From assembly GCA_963773035.1 (NCBI GenBank), contig CAVYZX010000012.1:310001-374000 (forward strand): a DNA stretch of 64,000 bases. The letters run 5' to 3'. Below, in pieces: positions 8,370 to 15,794 of this stretch (within the stretch, counting starts at the first letter, position 1; the number at the start of each line of letters is the position of its first letter). The stretch comes from CAVRXZ01 sp963773035. GTDB lineage: Bacteria > Acidobacteriota > Vicinamibacteria > Vicinamibacterales > CAVVIG01. The translations under genes were made by a program, and so were the position numbers. The notes beneath the pieces are model-generated. The model ran no database searches. It was not told the origin of the DNA and saw only the letters and a program-made list of their open reading frames with translations.

Positions 8370-9973
8370 GCGAGCTTCAGCTCGCGCTCCATCGCCATTC
8401 GCGGGCCGCGATCGGGATCCCTTTCGACGCGGCTGTTGTTGTTGAACAGCATCGTGTCGCGCGCCGACGCCGAATAGGCGGGCCATTTGGCCAGGCCCGC
8501 GACATTCGGATCTCCCGAGCGCGCGAACGCCACCCACGATGCGCTCACCTTCTTGGCCAGCGCATGGGCCTCCGGCATCTTCGAAATCAGCGGACCCGCA
8601 ATCGCGATGTTGTTGAAGACGAACGGAATTTCGACAGTGTGCGGCGACCTCATCTGGCCGCCGCCCTCGGGTGTTTCCCAATCGAAGCGATAAAGATACG
8701 CCGGCGCGCCGTTCTGGACGGCCTTGCGCTTCGCGGTCTCGCGCGCATAGGTGCCGCGTGGATGATCGGTGGCGATGAGGATCCAGAGATCCCACGGCGT
8801 CGCGTCGGGATGAGCTTTGCGGAACGCGTCGATGATCTTCTCCGGATCGCCGCCACCAAGCCGCGCGCTCGCACGCTTGCGCAATCCTGCCTCGTCGAGC
8901 GCCAGCGTTTCGGGCGTCGGCCGGTCGTACAGCGTCTCTTCCGTCCGTGCATAGCCGATCATCAGCGGGATACTCGAGGACAGCGCCGGCGCGTCCGGAT
9001 CCCACGGATGACGGGGGATCGCCGTGCCGTCGACGGTCGGCGAGTTCGCGGTCTGGCCCGGTTCGCGCACCGGAACTTTCGCGGCAATCGCGGCGTCCGC
9101 CGCGAGTAACCTGGCCATCGGAACGCTCTGCAGCTCGCGAATCTGGTTCTTCTGAAGTCCGAGCTCGGCGAGCAGCAGATCGGCGTTCTTGACCGCGTCG
9201 TCCTTCGCGACAAGTCTCAGCACGGCGCCGCTCTCGATGATCGCGCGATGAAAGAGTCCCTTCGCGCCGGGCATCGACATGAGCGTCGCGACCTTTCGTC
9301 CGCCGCCCGACTGGCCGAAGATGGTCACGAGGTTCGGATCGCCGCCGAAGCGGTCGATGTTGTCGCGCACCCAGTCGAGTGCCGCGATGATGTCGAGCAT
9401 TCCAGCCGCGCCGGAAAGCGCGAACGCCGCTCCGCCAGCCTCGGCGAGATACGTGTAGCCGAACACGCTCAGCCGGTGATTGATCGTCACGACAACGACG
9501 TCGCCAGCGCGTGCGAGGTTGGTGCCGTCGAGAATCGCGTCGGAACCGGAACCGTACGAGAAGCCGCCGCCGTGCAGCCACACCATCACCGGGCGGCCGC
9601 GTCCGTTGCCGAGCGCCGGCGTGAAGACGTTCAGCACGAGACAGTCTTCGCCTTCGGCGGGAACGTTGCGCCGCGCCCGGCTGATGGCCTGCGGCGCGGT
9701 CGGGCCGTACGCCAGCGCGTCACGAATGTCCGTCCACGGCTCGGGCTTGACCGGTGGCATGAAGCGGTTCGTTCCGGCCGTGGTCGCGCCGTATGGAATG
9801 CCCTTGAAGATGTTGATCCCGTCGAGCGTTGCCCCGCGCACCTTCCCGCTCGACGTCGTCGCGATCGCGCCCGGGGAGTCGGCAGAAAATGCGAGCCGAG
9901 GACCAGCGCAGGCGCCCGCGAAGGCAAACGCGACGTCCTTGACGAACGCTCTGCGGCTCGACTGGTGTGTCAT
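8366..9973 (-). CDS. Type-B carboxylesterase, exported
   Basis: A 535-residue alpha/beta hydrolase of the cholinesterase/para-nitrobenzyl esterase group. The ATG at 9973 has GGAGG six bases upstream. The N-terminus has SSRRAFVKD followed by a hydrophobic stretch, a likely Tat signal. EDCLVLNVFTP and the oxyanion region WLHGGGFSYGSG are present, the nucleophile is in FGQSGGG near residue 222, with TEETLY (acidic member) near 346 and PHTVEIPF (His) near 443. The full triad is intact, so it should hydrolyse ester substrates in the periplasm; the natural substrate is unknown. Its stop overlaps the M48 protease start. Confidence 0.88.
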   Translation of the reverse strand: MTHQSSRRAFVKDVAFAFAGACAGPRLAFSADSPGAIATTSSGKVRGATLDGINIFKGIPYGATTAGTNRFMPPVKPEPWTDIRDALAYGPTAPQAISRARRNVPAEGEDCLVLNVFTPALGNGRGRPVMVWLHGGGFSYGSGSDAILDGTNLARAGDVVVVTINHRLSVFGYTYLAEAGGAAFALSGAAGMLDIIAALDWVRDNIDRFGGDPNLVTIFGQSGGGRKVATLMSMPGAKGLFHRAIIESGAVLRLVAKDDAVKNADLLLAELGLQKNQIRELQSVPMARLLAADAAIAAKVPVREPGQTANSPTVDGTAIPRHPWDPDAPALSSSIPLMIGYARTEETLYDRPTPETLALDEAGLRKRASARLGGGDPEKIIDAFRKAHPDATPWDLWILIATDHPRGTYARETAKRKAVQNGAPAYLYRFDWETPEGGGQMRSPHTVEIPFVFNNIAIAGPLISKMPEAHALAKKVSASWVAFARSGDPNVAGLAKWPAYSASARDTMLFNNNSRVERDPDRGPRMAMERELKLA

Positions 9974-10017
9974 GAGCGACCTCCGGCGGCAGTGTGCCTT
10001 AAAGGAGGTCTTGATGG

Positions 10018-10089
10018 AAGGGCGGGAGGGGCTGGAAGGGCTGGAGGGGCAGGAAGGGCAGGAGGGGCTGGAAGGGCTGGAGGGGCAGG
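10018..10089. repeat. 9-bp purine-rich minisatellite, eight units
   Basis: Eight tandem 9-bp units alternating aagggc(t/a)gg and aggggc(t/a)gg. One strand is almost all purine. It ends five bases before the stop of the PIN-domain gene, and the same unit resumes on the other side of the toxin-antitoxin pair at 10830. Confidence 0.85.
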
Positions 10090-10094
10090 AACGG

Positions 10095-10541
10095 TTAGCC
10101 CTGCGAGACAACCTCCAGCGTTTCGCGCCGCGCCCCCTTGACCGCACCGAGCGGGACGCTGTGATCGAACGTGACGAGTCGGCCGCCTCGCTTGACTGCG
10201 AGGCCCAGGAGATAGACGTCCGTGAGCTGCTTGTGCCCTCGTACGAGCGACGCGTCGAACACTCGCTCGTCGTGAAGTGAAATCGAATCCGGCCAGAAGT
10301 GGTGTTGGCCGCTGGCGCAAAACTTCCGCAGTCGGGCCACCAGTTCCGCCACTGCCCTGATCTCCCCACCCCGCGCGGGATTACTCAACACGCGAAGAAA
10401 TCCGTTCTCGGTCAGAGGGCAGGTCGCCCACCCCGCCGAGCGATTGTCCCTGAACCAATCGTGGGCGATCTCGTGATGGACGTGGTCGGGATCGAACAGG
10501 GCAATCAGAACGTTCACGTCGAGCAGCCCGACCCGGCTCAT
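10095..10541 (-). CDS. vapC: PIN-domain toxin, VapC-like ribonuclease
   Basis: A 148-residue PIN-domain protein. The N-terminal acidic motif LLDVNVLIALFD carries the first metal-binding Asp, a conserved TENGFLRVL supplies the Glu, and LTDVYLLGLA and LVTFD supply the later acidic residues, as in VapC endoribonucleases that cut tRNA or rRNA with magnesium. The start ATG at 10541 overlaps the stop of the RHH-type antitoxin gene by four bases, the normal order for such pairs. The minisatellite at 10018-10089 directly abuts its 3' end. Function as a toxin is inferred from family and context. Confidence 0.85.
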   Translation of the reverse strand: MSRVGLLDVNVLIALFDPDHVHHEIAHDWFRDNRSAGWATCPLTENGFLRVLSNPARGGEIRAVAELVARLRKFCASGQHHFWPDSISLHDERVFDASLVRGHKQLTDVYLLGLAVKRGGRLVTFDHSVPLGAVKGARRETLEVVSQG

Positions 10542-10777
10542 GGCTCGTCGAGGAGTTTATGGACCCGCTCGACCGTCAACAGCGGCGTCCCGGGTCGTCG
10601 AGGCAGCACAGGCACGCCGTTCCGCAGGCGCCCGGCCTGCCGGGGTTCCAGGGCTTTGCGCGCGAGCTCCGACACGACCTGCCCGGCCGTCTTTCCGTGC
10701 CGCGCCGCAAGTTCCTTGGCGGCCTGCAACACGTCCTCGTCGATATCCAAGGTTGTTCGCACGATTGGGATCATCAC
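10538..10777 (-). CDS. VapB-like antitoxin, ribbon-helix-helix type
   Basis: A 79-residue protein. VRTTLDIDEDVLQAAKELA near the N-terminus is a ribbon-helix-helix DNA-binding start, and the C-terminal tail (about residues 45-79, proline and arginine rich) would bind and block the PIN toxin. A second ATG at 10774 is an equally good start. The upstream DNA contains a 7-bp repeat (gatgcgt twice on the minus strand), the natural place for autoregulation by the antitoxin-toxin complex. The stop overlaps the toxin start. Confidence 0.8.
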   Translation of the reverse strand: MMIPIVRTTLDIDEDVLQAAKELAARHGKTAGQVVSELARKALEPRQAGRLRNGVPVLPRRPGTPLLTVERVHKLLDEP

Positions 10778-10829
10778 GCATCACGCATCAGATGTCAACG
10801 CCTTGGCTCTTCGGCCAGGAAGGGGCGGG

Positions 10830-10937
10830 AAAGGCGGGAGGGGCAGGAGAGGCAGGAAAGGCGGGAGGGGCAGGAGAGGCAGGAAAGGCGGGAGGGGCAG
10901 GAAAGGCAGGAAAGGCGGGAGGGGCAGGAAAGGCTTC
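10830..10937. repeat. 27-bp purine-rich minisatellite, four units
   Basis: Four units of 27 bp, each made of three 9-bp sub-units (aaaggcggg, aggggcagg, a(g/a)aggcagg), occupy the first third of the 320-base gap between the antitoxin and the CoA-transferase gene. One degenerate unit precedes it from about 10816. The rest of this gap (10938-11097) holds only a possible promoter near 11047. The strand asymmetry makes triplex or G-quadruplex formation possible. Confidence 0.88.
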
Positions 10938-11046
10938 GGCGAGATTCCGGCGAATCGCGATGTGCGAAGGCGGAAGCTGGACTCGTCGCGCAGTGCGTCG
11001 CCAGTAGGATCTGCAGGATTCGAGGGAACGACCGCATTCACAACGA

Positions 11047-11055
11047 TGTGATAAT
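11047..11055 (+). promoter_or_regulatory. Extended -10 element upstream of scoB
   Basis: TGTGATAAT is an extended -10 (TG-n-GATAAT) about 40 bases before the ATG of the CoA-transferase gene. No good -35 is seen, which extended -10 promoters can lack. An identical TGTGATAAT precedes the gene at 12389. Confidence 0.4.
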
Positions 11056-11097
11056 AAAAGCGCATGCGCTGTTGTCTGCGCTGCTCGGTCAACCGAA

Positions 11098-11748
11098 ATG
11101 GACATCCGTGAACGCATCGTCAAGCGCGTCGCTCGTGAGTTGAACGACGGCGACTATGTGAACCTCGGCATCGGTATGCCGACCTTGGTCGCGAATTACA
11201 TTCCGCCTGGCATCGACATCACGCTGCATTCCGAGAACGGCATGCTCGGCGTCGGTCCGTACCCCAGCGCCGATGAAGTCGACGCCGATCTCATCAACGC
11301 CGGCAAGGAGACCGTAACCGAGTTACCGGGCTGCAGTTACTTCAGCAGCGCAGACTCTTTCGCGATGGTGCGCGGCGGGCACATCGATCTGACCGTGCTT
11401 GGAGCGCTGCAGGTTGACCAGGAAGGGAACCTCGCCAATTGGATGATTCCCGGCAAGATGGTCAAGGGTATGGGCGGCGCCATGGATCTGGTCGCCGGAG
11501 CCAAGAAGGTCATCGTCGCGATGGAGCACACCACGAAGGACGGTGGCCACAAGATTCTGACGCGGTGCACGCTGCCCTTCACCGGGTTGAAAGTGGTCAA
11601 CATGATCGTCACTGAGATGGCAGTGATCGAGGTCACGACCGCCGGACTCGCGCTGCGCGAAATCGCTGCGGACACTACGCTGGACAAAGTCAAAGCCGCG
11701 ACGGGCGCGCCGTTGATCGTCGCAGACGAACTGAAAAGGTTCGAATAG
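11098..11748 (+). CDS. scoB: 3-oxoacid CoA-transferase subunit B
   Basis: A 216-residue beta subunit of succinyl-CoA:3-ketoacid (acetoacetate) CoA-transferase. LGIGMPTLVANYIP and HSENGMLGVGPYP are family signatures; the Glu of SENG forms the gamma-glutamyl-CoA thioester intermediate. The length is normal for a separate beta subunit. The enzyme exchanges CoA between succinyl-CoA and acetoacetate or related 3-oxoacids in the cytoplasm. The alpha subunit, usually directly upstream, is not in this window; the upstream DNA is the minisatellite and the toxin-antitoxin pair. A membrane methyltransferase-like gene follows after 14 bases. Confidence 0.92.
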   Translation: MDIRERIVKRVARELNDGDYVNLGIGMPTLVANYIPPGIDITLHSENGMLGVGPYPSADEVDADLINAGKETVTELPGCSYFSSADSFAMVRGGHIDLTVLGALQVDQEGNLANWMIPGKMVKGMGGAMDLVAGAKKVIVAMEHTTKDGGHKILTRCTLPFTGLKVVNMIVTEMAVIEVTTAGLALREIAADTTLDKVKAATGAPLIVADELKRFE

Positions 11749-11762
11749 ATCTAGACTTCGGC

Positions 11763-12257
11763 GTGTTCACCCTCGCGGTGTTCCTGATCGTCTTTGTCCC
11801 GATGCTCATCGAAGCACGCCGGGCAGCCTCGAACGAGAGCGCTCAACGTGAGCGCGGCGGCATCGAGGCGCGAGGCGACGTCTACAACGCCATGCGGGTG
11901 GTGTACCCGGTGGCATTTCTGTTGATGATTGGCGAAGGTGCTCTGCGGGGTGGCGCTTCCATCGCCGTCGCGACGACCGGTCTCGTATTGTTTGTCGCTG
12001 CCAAGGCCTTGAAATGGTGGGCGATCTTGACGCTCGGCGAGTTCTGGACGTTTCGTGTGATCGTGGTCCCCCGAGCGCCGCTCGTGACGAACGGACCGTA
12101 TCACTATATGCGTCACCCCAACTACGTCGCGGTCATCGGCGAGTTCCTATCAGTAGCTCTGATGACCGGCGCACGACTCACCGGTCCTGTCTCCATCGTC
12201 GCATTCGGCCTTCTGATCCTCCGACGCATTGCTGTTGAGGAGAAAGCTCTGGGCTGA
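11763..12257 (+). CDS. Isoprenylcysteine carboxyl methyltransferase-family membrane protein
   Basis: A 164-residue membrane protein starting at GTG. It has hydrophobic segments at about residues 1-17, 46-62, 68-85 and 128-150, and the ICMT/PEMT signature NGPYHYMRHPNYVAVIGE with the GxxxxxRHPxY SAM-binding block. Family members methylate small hydrophobic or isoprenoid substrates at the membrane with S-adenosylmethionine; bacterial substrates are mostly unknown. It directly follows scoB (14-base gap) and is probably co-transcribed. Confidence 0.8.
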   Translation: MFTLAVFLIVFVPMLIEARRAASNESAQRERGGIEARGDVYNAMRVVYPVAFLLMIGEGALRGGASIAVATTGLVLFVAAKALKWWAILTLGEFWTFRVIVVPRAPLVTNGPYHYMRHPNYVAVIGEFLSVALMTGARLTGPVSIVAFGLLILRRIAVEEKALG

Positions 12258-12279
12258 GCCCCGCATGTTAGACCCACCT

Positions 12280-12328
12280 CAGCCCTCAGCCCTCAGCCCT
12301 CAGCCCTCAGCCCTCAGCCCTCAGCCCT
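12280..12328. repeat. 7-bp tandem repeat CAGCCCT, seven copies
   Basis: Seven perfect consecutive copies of CAGCCCT lie in the gap between the methyltransferase-like gene and the next gene. Related G/C-rich 7-bp motifs (agcccta, ggggcta) occur at about 2588-2604 and 61516-61543. Confidence 0.92.
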
Positions 12329-12374
12329 GCAGCCAGGAACCCCACCCAAGCCCCTAGCCTCCGGCTTTGGTCCC

Positions 12375-12383
12375 TGTGATAAT
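12375..12383 (+). promoter_or_regulatory. Extended -10 element TGTGATAAT
   Basis: A strong extended -10 element whose predicted start of transcription falls at about 12390, on the start codon region of the following gene. This implies a leaderless or near-leaderless mRNA. Confidence 0.45.
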
Positions 12384-12388
12384 GAGCC

Positions 12389-14959
12389 GTGATGATTTTT
12401 CGTCGTTCGACCACGGACCAGGTACCGGGCGACCCGATTCGATCGGTGATGTCGAGAGGCCGGTGCGCATCGGCTCTGGCGGTTTCGGTCGGATTTGTCG
12501 TCCTCGGAACAGTCATTCTCGACACCGTCGCGGCGGCGCAGACGCGTCGTAACCTGCCACCACTCCAGCAAGCGACTCGGTCGTGGCTCGAGGGCAAGTA
12601 CGACGAGGTCGACCGAATAACCGACACCCTCGATCGCCGCGATCCGAACGTCGCGGCGCTGCGTGCTCGAGCGGCAATCGCTCGCGGTAAGTATGCGGAT
12701 GCCGAAGCGGTTCTCCGTCCGGTGGCGACGGCCCAGCCGGCCAGTGCGGCCGCGCTCGAGCTCGGCTTGCTTCTCCAGATGTTGGGCCGTGAGGAAGCGC
12801 CAGCGATCCTGCGCAGGGTCGCCGCGAACTCGCCCGATCTCTTGAGCGCAGCGCGCGCCCTGAGAGCGATTGGCGAATTCCAGGAAGCCAACGGCGTCTT
12901 CCGCGACGCGGCGGCCAAAGCGCCGAAGGATCCTGACATCCACACGGCGTGGGGCGAGTTGTATCTCGATGCGCATCAGAACGCTGACGCCCTCGAATTG
13001 TTCCAGGTGGCCCTGGAGACCGATCAGAAATGGACTCCGGCAATCCTCGGCGCCGCACAAGCGCTGGCAGACGATGATCCGCCCCAGGCGATTGCGGCGA
13101 CAAAGAAAGCTCTCGAGATCAACCCGTCGTATGTCGATGCGTATGTGTTCCTCGCCAGTCAGGCGCTCGACCAGGATCACAAGGACGAAGCACGCGAATC
13201 GTTGAAGAAAGCGCTCGAAATCAATCCCTCCAGCCTGGACGCCCATGCAGTCCTGGCGGCGATGGCCTATGTCGGTGACAACAACGCCGAGTTTGAGGCG
13301 GAGGTCGCGAAAGTCCTGGCCATCGCGCCCAAGCGGGGCGAGGTGTATAGCGTGGCAGGCGAGCTTGCTGCACGCAACTACCGCTTTGACGAAGCGGTGA
13401 CGCTCGTACGTCGTGCTTTGGAGCTCGAACCGCAGAATGCGCGCTCGCTGTCGAATCTCGGCCTCTACTTGCTGCGGACCGGCGACGAGGCTGCGGCGCG
13501 GCAGGCTCTGGAAGCGTCCTTCAAGCTCGACGCGTTTCACAAACCCACGTTCAATCTCCTCGGGATGTTGGACCGGCTCGACACCTTCGTCACCGTCAGG
13601 GACGGCGACCTCATTTTCAGATTCGACAAGAGCGAAGCCGCCGTTCTCCAGGAGTACGCGATTCCGCTCGCGCACAAGGCGTTGGATACCTTCTCCAAAC
13701 GCTACGAATTCAAGTATCAGGGACCGATTCTCATCGAGGTGTTCCCGCGGCACGACGACTTCGCGGTCAGGATTGCGGGCTTGCCTGGCATGATCGGCGC
13801 GCTGGGCGTGTGCTTCGGCCGCGTCGTCGCGCTCGATTCACCCAAGGCGAGAGATCCCGGAACGTTCCAATGGGAAGCGACGTTGTGGCACGAGCTGGCC
13901 CACGTCATCACGATTCAGATGTCGAACCAGCGTGTTCCGCGATGGCTCACCGAAGGAGTCTCCGAGTACGAGCAAAAGCAGGCAAGGCCAGAGTGGGCCC
14001 GGCAGATGGACATCGAGTTCGCCGAGTTGATGGTCAAGGACCAGGTGATCAAACTGTCCGATCTCAATGCCGCCTTCACCGATCCTCGGAAGATCAACAT
14101 GGCGTACTTCCAGGGATCCGTGGTCGTCGAACACATTATTGATACGTATGGTGCCGCCGGCTTGAACAAGCTGCTGCGCGCGTACGCCGACGGCCTCGAT
14201 ACCGACGCGGCGCTCAAGTCGGCACTCAACGCCGATTTCAACCAGATGCAGTCCGGCTTCGACGAAACGCTTGAACGGCGCTTTGGCGCCTTGCGTCGGG
14301 CGCTCTCGGGCACCGACGAAGCCACAGTGGCGAAGAAATCCTTGGAAGAGCTCAAGCTGATGGCAACCGCCGAGCCCGGAAGCTATCGAGTCCAAATGGC
14401 GCTCGGGCGTGCGCTGCGGAAGGCCGGCGACAACGACGCGGCGATGGCTGCCTTCGAGAAGGCGGCGGCTCTGGTGCCGATTGCGCACGGCGGCAACAGC
14501 CCGCACGCGCAGATGGCGCAGATGGCGCTCGAGAAGAACGATAGGCCCCGTGCGATTGCCGAGCTGCAGGCACTGGTAGATGCGGACTTCGACAACGTCG
14601 AGGCTGCGCGCGTGTTGGCGAAAGAGATGCGACAGGCTGGCATCGAGGACCCGGCGAGGGTCCGCGCCGTCAACGAGCGCATTTCCGCCATCGATCCGTT
14701 CGATGCCGAGGCCCACACCGTCCTTGGCCGTCTGGCAATGCAGCGCAACGATGCCGATACGGCGACGCGGGAATTCAAGGTGGTGCTCGCGCTCGGTCCA
14801 CTCGATCCCGCGTCTGCCAACACCGATCTGGCCGAGAGCTTGTTCAAGGCGGGCAAGACGGCCGATGCGAAGAAGCATACGCTCGCCGCCCTCGAGATTG
14901 CGCCGACATATCCGCGCGCCCAGGAGCTTCTGCTGCGGTTGGTGGAGACGCGCCCTTGA
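12389..14959 (+). CDS. TPR protein with peptidase-MA-like metalloprotease domain
   Basis: About 855 residues. The start is a GTG at 12389 or the ATG that follows it at 12392; another ATG at 12449 directly precedes the signal peptide (SALAVSVGFVVLGTVILD) and is possible. Tetratricopeptide repeats cover about residues 55-380 (for example ALEINPSYVDAYVFLASQAL) and again 660-855. Between them is a gluzincin domain: WHELAHVIT with zinc-binding HELAH at about 501-505 and WLTEGVSEYEQ with the third-ligand Glu near 524. This is the peptidase-MA layout. It is probably a periplasmic protein of unknown substrate; the TPR arms likely bind partner proteins. Confidence 0.8.
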   Translation: MMIFRRSTTDQVPGDPIRSVMSRGRCASALAVSVGFVVLGTVILDTVAAAQTRRNLPPLQQATRSWLEGKYDEVDRITDTLDRRDPNVAALRARAAIARGKYADAEAVLRPVATAQPASAAALELGLLLQMLGREEAPAILRRVAANSPDLLSAARALRAIGEFQEANGVFRDAAAKAPKDPDIHTAWGELYLDAHQNADALELFQVALETDQKWTPAILGAAQALADDDPPQAIAATKKALEINPSYVDAYVFLASQALDQDHKDEARESLKKALEINPSSLDAHAVLAAMAYVGDNNAEFEAEVAKVLAIAPKRGEVYSVAGELAARNYRFDEAVTLVRRALELEPQNARSLSNLGLYLLRTGDEAAARQALEASFKLDAFHKPTFNLLGMLDRLDTFVTVRDGDLIFRFDKSEAAVLQEYAIPLAHKALDTFSKRYEFKYQGPILIEVFPRHDDFAVRIAGLPGMIGALGVCFGRVVALDSPKARDPGTFQWEATLWHELAHVITIQMSNQRVPRWLTEGVSEYEQKQARPEWARQMDIEFAELMVKDQVIKLSDLNAAFTDPRKINMAYFQGSVVVEHIIDTYGAAGLNKLLRAYADGLDTDAALKSALNADFNQMQSGFDETLERRFGALRRALSGTDEATVAKKSLEELKLMATAEPGSYRVQMALGRALRKAGDNDAAMAAFEKAAALVPIAHGGNSPHAQMAQMALEKNDRPRAIAELQALVDADFDNVEAARVLAKEMRQAGIEDPARVRAVNERISAIDPFDAEAHTVLGRLAMQRNDADTATREFKVVLALGPLDPASANTDLAESLFKAGKTADAKKHTLAALEIAPTYPRAQELLLRLVETRP

Positions 14960-15058
14960 ACCGGGCCGCCACGTCGCGGCAGCAGGGCTGCTGGTCACGT
15001 TGCTTCCGGTTCGTTCGCCTCTTTTGAGCGCGCGCCGAGCTCGAGCCACAGCCCGACT

Positions 15059-15754
15059 CTATTTCAGGATCTTCCGTATCTCGCTGGCCGCGTCGTGCGC
15101 GATCGGTTCGCCATGTCCGACCGCCAGAACCTCGGCATTGCTGAAATCGTTGAATTGATGCGCGGAGCGCAGATTCTGTTCGTTGTCCAGCGTCAGTCCT
15201 GGCCAGCCAGGCGCAAACTCCGGCCACGTGGCGATGACGTCGCCGGCAAAGAGAGCCCGCCGATCGGCCCACCAGAAAGAGAGACTGCCCGGGGTATGTC
15301 CAGGCGTGGCGATCACTTGGAGCGGTCCGATGTGATCACCCGCCTTGAGCCTGCGATCGACCTCACAGGGCGTGTGTCTGCCCAAGCCGAGGGCAAGGCC
15401 GAGTTGCAGCCGGTATACCTCGAGAGGCCTTCTCGGAATCGGGCTGACTCGAGTCGCCTCCCGACGTCCTGCAATGATGTCCACCTCCCAGTCGTGCGAG
15501 CAGACGGTGGCCCCGCTGGCTTTCTTGAGCGCAGCCAGTCCGCCAAGGTGCGACTTGTGCGCATGCGTGAGAATGATGTTCTTCACGTCCGCCGCCGTCC
15601 GGCCGATCCGTGAAAGCTCCGCGAGGACGCCCTTGCCGTCGTCGTCGTACAGCGTGTCGATGAGCGTGAGGCCCGCGCCATCGTCCAGCAGAAACGCGTG
15701 AACGTGCCCGCCCTCTTCCTGACCCATGCTGTAAATACCCGGCGCAATCTCCAT
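15059..15754 (-). CDS. MBL-fold metallo-hydrolase with altered metal motif
   Basis: A 231-residue metallo-beta-lactamase-fold protein with the glyoxalase II-like layout: FLLDDGAGLTLIDTLY, then ILTHAHKSHLGGL near residues 60-72, TPGHTPGSLSFW, LFAGDVIATW and a final GHGEPI. The canonical first motif HxHxDH reads HxHxSH here, replacing the Asp that binds the second metal and positions the water. The other metal ligands (His in TPGHTPG, Asp in AGDVI, His in GHGEP) are intact. It may be mono-metal or use a changed mechanism. The start ATG follows a good GGAACGGAGA ribosome site. Substrate unknown. Confidence 0.82.
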   Translation of the reverse strand: MEIAPGIYSMGQEEGGHVHAFLLDDGAGLTLIDTLYDDDGKGVLAELSRIGRTAADVKNIILTHAHKSHLGGLAALKKASGATVCSHDWEVDIIAGRREATRVSPIPRRPLEVYRLQLGLALGLGRHTPCEVDRRLKAGDHIGPLQVIATPGHTPGSLSFWWADRRALFAGDVIATWPEFAPGWPGLTLDNEQNLRSAHQFNDFSNAEVLAVGHGEPIAHDAASEIRKILK

Positions 15755-15794
15755 GGTGGTTCTCCGTTCCTTGCTGGCGCCGTCCGGTGTGGTG

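Noticed and set aside
7017..9581. An 854-codon open frame on the minus strand including the M48 protease
   Set aside because: The first 400 codons lie antiphase to the carboxylesterase gene and have no domain. The protease starts at 8369 where its ATG overlaps the esterase stop.
10830..10937. Possible CRISPR array
   Set aside because: The repeat is contiguous 9/27-bp units with no spacers.
9248..11143. Long plus-strand open frames rich in Gly, Lys, Ala and Glu
   Set aside because: They come from the 9-bp minisatellite, which stays open in every frame, and from the complement of the esterase and toxin-antitoxin genes.
12280..12328. Possible CRISPR array
   Set aside because: Perfect tandem 7-bp units with no spacers.
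12314..15049. Long minus-strand open frames opposite the TPR metalloprotease gene
   Set aside because: They are antisense shadows in GC-rich DNA with no domain or initiation signal; the plus-strand gene has a signal peptide, repeats and a zinc site.
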